A DNA stretch of 11,209 bases from Rhizorhapis sp. SPR117 (lineage in GTDB: Bacteria; Pseudomonadota; Alphaproteobacteria; Sphingomonadales; Sphingomonadaceae): the NCBI RefSeq assembly GCF_021742065.1, contig NZ_JAKKIE010000084.1, positions 1 to 11,209 of the forward strand, given 5' to 3'. Below the pieces are notes generated by a model. It searched no databases, was not told the DNA's origin, and saw nothing but the letters and a program-made list of their open reading frames with translations. The translations under genes were made by a program, and so were the position numbers. Shown here piece after piece: positions 6,722 through 11,209 of the stretch (the stretch's first letter is position 1; each line of letters opens with the position of its first letter).

Positions 6722-7264
6722 AATCGTGTTGGAGCGGGGTGGTGTTCTCGTCCTGTCCGACGACAGGCTTGGCACACAGCTGAGTTAGCGGGCGCGCGGG
6801 TCGCCACCTAAAAGCCCCTCACCCAAGCGCGTGTCGTCGCGGCCGAACGGGGGCTCATGCCGCTGCTTAATGCCGAAGCGTTCGATAGCTAGTCGTATCT
6901 GGGAGCTCAGGGCAACCGAGCGAAGCCCTGAGAATACTATCGCATGCGAGACTAATTCTTTTTGACCGGACAATGAGTTGAACCGATCATTCGACATTCG
7001 GAGCCGCTGCACCTGTAAGGAGAGTTGGCGTGCGATTGGCGAATGGCGAAATTCCGCGCTACGGCAACGCGCAGCTCAGTCGGCCTCTTCGAACTCCAGG
7101 ACGGCAGCCTGTCATCCTCCAACGGCGTTCGTTCTCACAAATCCGCCGCTTCGATCGAACGAAAACGCGGGCCGTCCGTAACGGGTGCCATCCCTGGTCT
7201 TGGCTCGATCTCCTTGCACGAGCGACCGTATTCCGCGCTTCGGCCTATCCGTGAAGCGCGATCC
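6722..7264. other. Gene-poor stretch between toxin remnant and GntR gene
   Basis: No reading frame here shows a recognisable domain or a convincing ribosome binding site. A stem-loop of 8 bp (CTCAGGGC 6906-6913, GCCCTGAG 6925-6932, 11-base loop) is present without a following T-run. The stretch follows a decayed gene and precedes the lasso cluster, so it may contain an old junction, but I find no terminal inverted repeats or target duplication. Confidence 0.4.
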
Positions 7265-7912
7265 ATGTCCTCCGATCCGGTAACGACCACGCGTATCTAT
7301 GAGCAATTGAAGGCGGACATCATCGGGGGCCGCTTTCCTCCACGCACTCGGCTCGTAGAACGCGCTCTCGCCGTAGAATATGGTGTGAGCATCAGCCCTG
7401 TTCGCAGTGCAGCGTACTGCCTTGTCGGCGAGAAGCTGCTGAAGCTTCATCCGGGAGGCGGCTTTGATGTCCCCGACATCACGGAAGACGGCCTTCGCGA
7501 TCTCTACTTTTGGCATGGCCAGCTTCTCCGCAATGCTCTCCATGTCGGGAAACGCGCCGCACCAGAACGACCCCGCGAAGAGTTCGAAAGCCTGACCAAC
7601 CTGATCGCAGCAGCGGCTATCGCGGCCGCTGCGGCGAACCTCTTCTCGCATATTGCGGGTCATTCACCAAACGCACAACATCGCAGTGCAATCCTTGCCG
7701 CTGGTGAGCGCCTTCATGTGGTGAGACTCAGAGAGCCTTTAGTACTCGGCGGCGTGGCCGATGAGCTCGGGGCGGTCCAAGCCTTGACCGTGACCGGTAG
7801 AACCTCGGACCTGATGACAGCCATATGGGCCTACCACAGGCGCCGCCTCCGTCGCGTAACAGACCTGGTCGCCGCGGTCGGCGGCACGGTTCACGGCGGC
7901 CGATCCGACTGA
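7265..7912 (+). CDS. GntR/FadR-family transcriptional regulator
   Basis: This 215-residue regulator carries an N-terminal GntR winged helix at about 8-70: IYEQLKADIIGGRFPPRTRL, then LAVEYGVSISPVR as the helix-turn-helix, and a Gly-rich wing (HPGGGFDVPDIT). The rest is helical and resembles the FadR-type ligand domain, but the usual metal-binding Asp/His set is not clear and an Ala-rich run (115-124) is odd. The family normally has about 220-240 residues. The start at 7265 is chosen because the winged helix begins there; the frame is open for 80 codons upstream without homology. Its position 166 bases before the lasso precursor, on the same strand, suggests it controls the cluster (inference). 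It could also regulate an unrelated gene. Confidence 0.75.
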   Translation: MSSDPVTTTRIYEQLKADIIGGRFPPRTRLVERALAVEYGVSISPVRSAAYCLVGEKLLKLHPGGGFDVPDITEDGLRDLYFWHGQLLRNALHVGKRAAPERPREEFESLTNLIAAAAIAAAAANLFSHIAGHSPNAQHRSAILAAGERLHVVRLREPLVLGGVADELGAVQALTVTGRTSDLMTAIWAYHRRRLRRVTDLVAAVGGTVHGGRSD

Positions 7913-7989
7913 ATTCGTGCCAGAAACGACACATTCGACCGGTTTACTATCACCGCCCGCCATGACTGCGTCACAACTCGTGTCGTCAA

Positions 7990-8002
7990 TGATAGCTTAT
8001 CA
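7990..8002. promoter_or_regulatory. Candidate operator upstream of the lasso precursor
   Basis: TGATA-GCT-TATCA is a short perfect inverted repeat (5+3+5) in the only gap between the regulator gene and the lasso precursor. It is the best small palindrome I see there and is a possible GntR-type site. It is short enough to occur by chance, and no clear -35/-10 pair accompanies it. Confidence 0.25.
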
Positions 8003-8078
8003 GATCGGTGATCAACCTCCGCGCGGATAGGATCTGGCGTGCTGCACACCGCAGTACCCAATGCGAATGGAGGACACC

Positions 8079-8216
8079 ATGAGCCGCGAGAATGAACTGG
8101 ACGACGACCTCATCGATCTCGGTGCTGTCACCGAGGAAACCAAGGGACTACAATCGATGGGCCAACCGGATGAACTGACTGGTCTGGCCTTCGGTCCCGG
8201 CCTCGATCCGGAATGA
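8079..8216 (+). CDS. Lasso peptide precursor (astexin-like)
   Basis: This 45-residue precursor has a predicted leader (1-22) ending LIDLGAVTEETK, which closely follows the astexin-type leader end LIVLGKASAETR. The Thr at position -2, required for maturation of most lasso peptides, is T21. The core (23-45) starts with Gly. Its ring segment is GLQSMGQPD, and Asp9 would close the macrolactam with the Gly1 amine, as in astexin-1 (ring GLSQGVEPD). The 14-residue tail reads ELTGLAFGPGLDPE. L14 and F16 of the core are the bulkiest candidates for steric plugs. The core is acidic, with no Cys, Lys or Arg. GGAGG lies 5 bases before the ATG. The gene is followed directly by the B and C maturation genes, which strongly supports the assignment. 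Confidence 0.9.
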   Translation: MSRENELDDDLIDLGAVTEETKGLQSMGQPDELTGLAFGPGLDPE

Positions 8217-8222
8217 TCGCCT

Positions 8223-8246
8223 CGGGCGCGCGCTTGCGCGCGCCCG
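8223..8246 (+). promoter_or_regulatory. Strong GC hairpin between lasso genes A and B
   Basis: CGGGCGCGCG (8223-8232) and CGCGCGCCCG (8237-8246) form a perfect 10-bp stem closed by a CTTG tetraloop, 6 bases after the precursor stop. Only two T residues follow, so it is a weak terminator at best. It would more likely attenuate or protect the 3' end of the precursor mRNA, giving more precursor than enzyme. Stem-loops at this junction occur in other proteobacterial lasso operons. Confidence 0.7.
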
Positions 8247-8263
8247 TTCGTGATAGGCGCAAT

Positions 8264-8917
8264 ATGGCCATTCACCCTCAGATATATTTCACGCGGACGG
8301 GCGGCCGAACAATTCTCCTCGACGTGGCGGGCAATCGATATTTTTCACTGCCACATACCGCTGAGCAGGCGTTCTCTCGTCTATGCGAAGAAGGTTTCCT
8401 GAGTCCGGTCGACGAGGCTGCCCTCCGGTCGCTCTCTCGTCTTGGCATTGATTTGCACTCTCCACGCTCCACGCTTTGCCAGCCCAGCCCGCAGCCAGCT
8501 CGAACGACACTTGGTGAAGCAGCCCAATTAAGACCAAGCGGGCTCTCAATTGCTGTTGCATTGGTGCTGCAATTGGCAGCACGTATAGCATTGAAGCAAT
8601 TCGGCATCAGGGCAGTCCCCTTAACCCTGCGTTGGGTAAGACGTGATGAAGCATACCTGTCGAATGACGGGGCTCGAACCGCGCTCCTAATAGCGGCACA
8701 CCGAAAGGCAGCCCTATTCGCCGGACGACATGACCGCTGCGTGGAAAAGTCCCTTGCGGCTGCGTGGCATCTTGGAATTGCCCGTATCAGATGCACTGTC
8801 GTCGTGGGCGTGCGCTCCACGCCGTTTCTAGCCCATTGCTGGCTCCAACGCGACCACTGCGTCCTGAACGACGAACTTGACAAGGTAACAACCTTCACAC
8901 CAATCCTGGGCGTATAG
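8264..8917 (+). CDS. Lasso peptide maturation protease B (RRE fused to transglutaminase-like peptidase)
   Basis: This protein removes the leader peptide and hands the core to the cyclase. At 217 residues it is a fused B1-B2 protein, the usual proteobacterial form. Residues about 3-75 are the PqqD-like leader-recognition domain (YFTRTGGRTILLDVAGNRYF, then a helical part). Residues about 100-217 are the transglutaminase-fold Cys protease with C159 (GRHDRCVEKSLA), H191 (FLAHCWLQ) and D203 (VLNDELDK), a complete triad. The ATG at 8264 fits family starts. An in-frame ATG at 8213 overlaps the precursor stop (ATGA) and would add 17 basic residues encoded by the hairpin, so coupling from there cannot be excluded. 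The stop lies 4 bases before the C gene, so B and C form one unit. Confidence 0.9.
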   Translation: MAIHPQIYFTRTGGRTILLDVAGNRYFSLPHTAEQAFSRLCEEGFLSPVDEAALRSLSRLGIDLHSPRSTLCQPSPQPARTTLGEAAQLRPSGLSIAVALVLQLAARIALKQFGIRAVPLTLRWVRRDEAYLSNDGARTALLIAAHRKAALFAGRHDRCVEKSLAAAWHLGIARIRCTVVVGVRSTPFLAHCWLQRDHCVLNDELDKVTTFTPILGV

Positions 8918-8921
8918 CGTC

Positions 8922-10670
8922 GTGAGCCGCTTCATCTGCCGAGTAGCAATTGACAATAATGAGCCAAGACAACATTCTGCGCTACCATTCCAAAGTGCGG
9001 GCCTGAAACTTGCGTTCGCTTTCAAACAAGCTACATTGTATTGTAATGATATCCCGAAGTCCCAGCATTCTGTCGACGGCGACATTTACACAATAGGTTT
9101 GAGCTTCTCGCCGTCCGGCGATCAGCGTTCAGTTAGCGAAATTCGTAAGTGTGACAAGCATGCGGAAATTCTTCGTGAACGCTGGGGTTCATTTGTTTCA
9201 ATCAAAAGACATGTAGACGGTAGGGTTAGCGTCGTCCGCGACCCGTCCGGTCTCCAGCCTTGCTACTTCATGGAGGCGGACGGAGCGTTTGTCTTCTCGT
9301 CAGACGTAGACCTGTTGGTCAAGGGAGGGTTCCTGACACCAGCCATCGACTGGGCAGTCCTCGGAGAAACGCTTCTGTTCCCGGGAAACTTTCATGCCGC
9401 GACTGCCTTGCGCGGGGTTACAGAGTTATTGCCTGGGGAGCAGGCAACCATCACACGGAACGGAATAAGCATCGGTACGGTCTGGTCTCCTTGGGACATC
9501 GTGGTCGACGTTAAGATGACCTATGAGGATGCCACACGCGAATTAAGAGGTGCTCTGGAGACGGTTCACAGAGGCCTGTCCTCTGTGTCAAAACAATCTC
9601 TTGTAACAGTATCTGGGGGCCTGGATTCATCCATCATCGCTGCACTTACTTCTCGAGATTGCACAAAGACAACACTTGTGACATTCTACACCGATGATCC
9701 GTATGGGGACGAACGGCGTTACGCCCAAGGGCTCGCCGAGCATTTAAAATGTGAGTTGCTTGTACTTCCCTACGTCGCACCAGAGTTGGAAACGTGCTTG
9801 ACGATGCGCGCATTCCTGCCTCGGCCTACAAATCGAGGCCTAGCGATGGGAGTAGATTCGACGCTACGGAAACTGGCGTGCAAAGAAGAGTCATGCATGA
9901 TCTTTAACGGCTACGGTGGCGACAACGTATTTTGCTCTTTACGGTCAGCCCGCCCCCTTTCTGATGCGATACTCCATGGGCGCAGCTTGAAATTGGCGGG
10001 GCGTGTATCTCGTTCCCTCGCCAATTTGACAGGTGCATCATACTCACAGATTTGGAGCGCGGCGCTAAGGGGGGTTGCACGAGCTTTATCGGGCTCGACC
10101 GGCTATCGGTGGCCACGCAATAGCAGCATGCTCGGCGCGACTTTGCGGGAGATCGAGCGGCCCGCGATTCTACATCCCTGGCTGATGCGAGCCGAGGCGA
10201 CCATGCCCGGTAAGGCTGCCCACGTCGCATCGCTTGTCGTCGCGCATAATCATCTTGAACGCTTCGCCCAAGCAGACAACGTAACGAGCGTATCGCCACT
10301 TCTGACTTCGCCCATCGTAGAGCGAGCAATATCTGTTCCGACATGGATGTGGTTCGAGAATGACCTTGACAGATTCATCGCGCGCAAAGCCTGTTCCGAC
10401 CTCCTCCCTGCCAGCTTGGTATCTCGCACGACAAAGGGAACACCAGTAGCTTTGCATAGTCGCTTCTTTGAAGCGCATAGGAAAAGCCTCGGTGACTATC
10501 TCGCCAATGGATTGCTCGCTGACCGGAACCTACTCGACCGCGATGCCGTTGCTCGGTGCTGCAAAAGCGAGGGGCCGTCTAGGGGCTTGGACTTTCTGCG
10601 AATCTTGGAACTGGTTGACGTTGAGAGTTGGTGCCGTTTCTGGACGGAACAAGGCCTGCTGCTTCATTAG
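8922..10670 (+). CDS. Lasso cyclase C (asparagine synthetase B-like)
   Basis: This ATP-dependent macrolactam synthetase should adenylate the Asp9 side chain of the core and join it to the Gly1 amine. Its 582 residues match the family. The N-terminal glutaminase-like domain (about 1-190) lacks Cys2 (it starts MSRF), as expected because lasso cyclases use no glutamine. The synthetase domain has the ATP pyrophosphatase motif SGGLDSS (231-237) and NGYGGDNVF (329-337), which matches the second AsnB motif. The start is GTG, 4 bases after the B stop, with no other good start nearby. Its base composition is visibly richer in A and T than the ParB/helicase genes, with many rare-looking codons for a GC-rich host. 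This points to horizontal origin. The 3' end is overlapped on the other strand by the isopeptidase remnant's run-on frame. Confidence 0.92.
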   Translation: MSRFICRVAIDNNEPRQHSALPFQSAGLKLAFAFKQATLYCNDIPKSQHSVDGDIYTIGLSFSPSGDQRSVSEIRKCDKHAEILRERWGSFVSIKRHVDGRVSVVRDPSGLQPCYFMEADGAFVFSSDVDLLVKGGFLTPAIDWAVLGETLLFPGNFHAATALRGVTELLPGEQATITRNGISIGTVWSPWDIVVDVKMTYEDATRELRGALETVHRGLSSVSKQSLVTVSGGLDSSIIAALTSRDCTKTTLVTFYTDDPYGDERRYAQGLAEHLKCELLVLPYVAPELETCLTMRAFLPRPTNRGLAMGVDSTLRKLACKEESCMIFNGYGGDNVFCSLRSARPLSDAILHGRSLKLAGRVSRSLANLTGASYSQIWSAALRGVARALSGSTGYRWPRNSSMLGATLREIERPAILHPWLMRAEATMPGKAAHVASLVVAHNHLERFAQADNVTSVSPLLTSPIVERAISVPTWMWFENDLDRFIARKACSDLLPASLVSRTTKGTPVALHSRFFEAHRKSLGDYLANGLLADRNLLDRDAVARCCKSEGPSRGLDFLRILELVDVESWCRFWTEQGLLLH

Positions 10671-11136
10671 TTCCAATCTTAAGCGATGTCGACGCTTCCT
10701 GTAATGACCGCCAAGATCCGATGTCCGTTATCATTGAGGCTGGTCCTGATGATTTGTCGAGCATCCAGAAATTGAACCACGCTATGCTTCGATCATAGGC
10801 AGCCAACCGGTGCGCAGGCTGCCAGAAAATATGATACTCGTCGGGAAATACGTAGAGAGCGACGGGCTTACCGTTAGCACGCAATGCCTGTTCGCTTTCC
10901 AGAGCGTACAAGTATTCGCGATCAGATGTCTGAATCAGGAGGGGCGATCTTATTCGATGCGCATTTGCCGCGAGGGAATATTCTTTTGTACGCTCCACGT
11001 TTCCGTAATCGAACCCTGGATAGCCCATCGCTAGCGCCGATTTCGTAAGCAGCGGACCCAGCATCGCTCGAAGGGACACAGGGTCATCACAACAGGAGGA
11101 AATTGCGGCGGCCGCGAAGATCGGCGAATGAACTAG
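10579..11136 (-). pseudogene. Lasso isopeptidase remnant (S9 prolyl-oligopeptidase C-terminal part)
   Basis: The frame encodes the last part of a prolyl-oligopeptidase-fold hydrolase of the lasso isopeptidase (AtxE-like) group, which opens the macrolactam of the cognate peptide. It reads HSPIFAAAAISSCCDDP from 11130, then the catalytic Asp region LLIQTSDREY (Asp codon 10921-10923). The catalytic His region follows as FPDEYHIFWQPAHR (His codon 10831-10833), and then the terminal helix IAWFNFWML and SWRSLQEA. Upstream, stops at 11137-11139 and 11167-11169 close the frame. The GxSxG nucleophile region is not readable in any minus frame before the window edge. Beyond SLK (10678) the frame runs on about 32 residues antisense to the cyclase gene, so the native stop seems lost too. 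Alone, this fragment cannot be catalytic. Confidence 0.75.
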
Positions 11137-11209
11137 TCACCCGGAACTGTAATCCACCTCATTGATTCACGCCTCTTTGAGGAGATGAACAATGCTAGGT
11201 CGGCAGGCA

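Noticed and set aside
6785..7012. Minus-strand 75-residue frame in the gene-poor stretch
   Set aside because: I recognise no domain in it. It could be a decayed transposase fragment, but no terminal repeats support that.
7025..7264. 80-codon N-terminal extension of the GntR regulator
   Set aside because: The extension is Ser/Arg-rich without homology, and the GntR winged helix begins right after the ATG at 7265.
7963..8031. 22-codon frame upstream of the lasso precursor as a second precursor peptide
   Set aside because: It has no leader motif, no Thr-Lys-Gly cleavage context and no ring-closing acid at position 7-9, and it lacks a clear ribosome binding site.
8079..8216. Alternative core starting at Gly28 of the precursor (after Ser-Met)
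   Set aside because: It would put Ser instead of Thr at position -2 and give no Asp or Glu at ring position 7-9; Gly23 fits both rules.
8278..8898. Minus-strand frame opposite the lasso B gene
   Set aside because: The plus frame carries the complete RRE and Cys-His-Asp signature; the minus frame is a shadow.
10810..11034. Plus-strand 74-residue frame over the isopeptidase remnant
   Set aside because: The minus frame shows conserved S9 hydrolase motifs; the plus frame shows none.

Overview
The window looks like accessory DNA, probably plasmid or integrative-element DNA, of a GC-rich alphaproteobacterium, most likely a sphingomonad. This rests on the codon use, on the pairing of a very large ParB-type protein with a methylase/helicase of the strawberry-notch family, on the toxin-antitoxin genes, and on an astexin-like lasso peptide cluster. 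The assignment is inferred from gene families, not from a database match.

Left part (1-4459, minus strand): a large ParB/Srx-domain protein is followed downstream by a strawberry-notch-type protein (N-terminal adenine methyltransferase plus helicase lobe). The helicase gene is cut off: its conserved reading ends exactly where a compound palindrome (57-102) begins. That palindrome has the 9-6-9 spacing of a tyrosine-recombinase core site, so the window edge may be the end of an inserted element. A probable terminator lies between the two genes. A stem-loop covers part of the ParB gene's ribosome binding site.

Middle (4460-7264): a short unrecognised ORF is apparently translationally coupled to a small winged-helix (MarR-like) regulator. 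Next come a complete vapBC module with a palindrome over the vapB ribosome binding site, and a ParD-like antitoxin with a strong 15-bp inverted-repeat operator. The partner ParE toxin is broken by an in-frame stop and lacks its 3' end. About 540 bases after it hold no recognisable gene.

Right part (7265-11209): a lasso peptide biosynthetic cluster. A GntR/FadR-type regulator is followed by a 45-residue precursor (predicted leader 22, core 23 residues, Gly1-Asp9 ring), a fused RRE-transglutaminase peptidase (B) and an asparagine-synthetase-like lasso cyclase (C). A strong GC hairpin separates A from B. Convergent to C is the C-terminal end of a prolyl-oligopeptidase-type lasso isopeptidase. 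It keeps the Asp and His region but has lost the nucleophile Ser region to stops. B would cut the leader behind Lys22, C would close the ring, and an intact isopeptidase elsewhere could linearise the product. No transporter or TonB receptor is visible here. The B and C genes are visibly poorer in G and C than the left part, which suggests separate acquisition.
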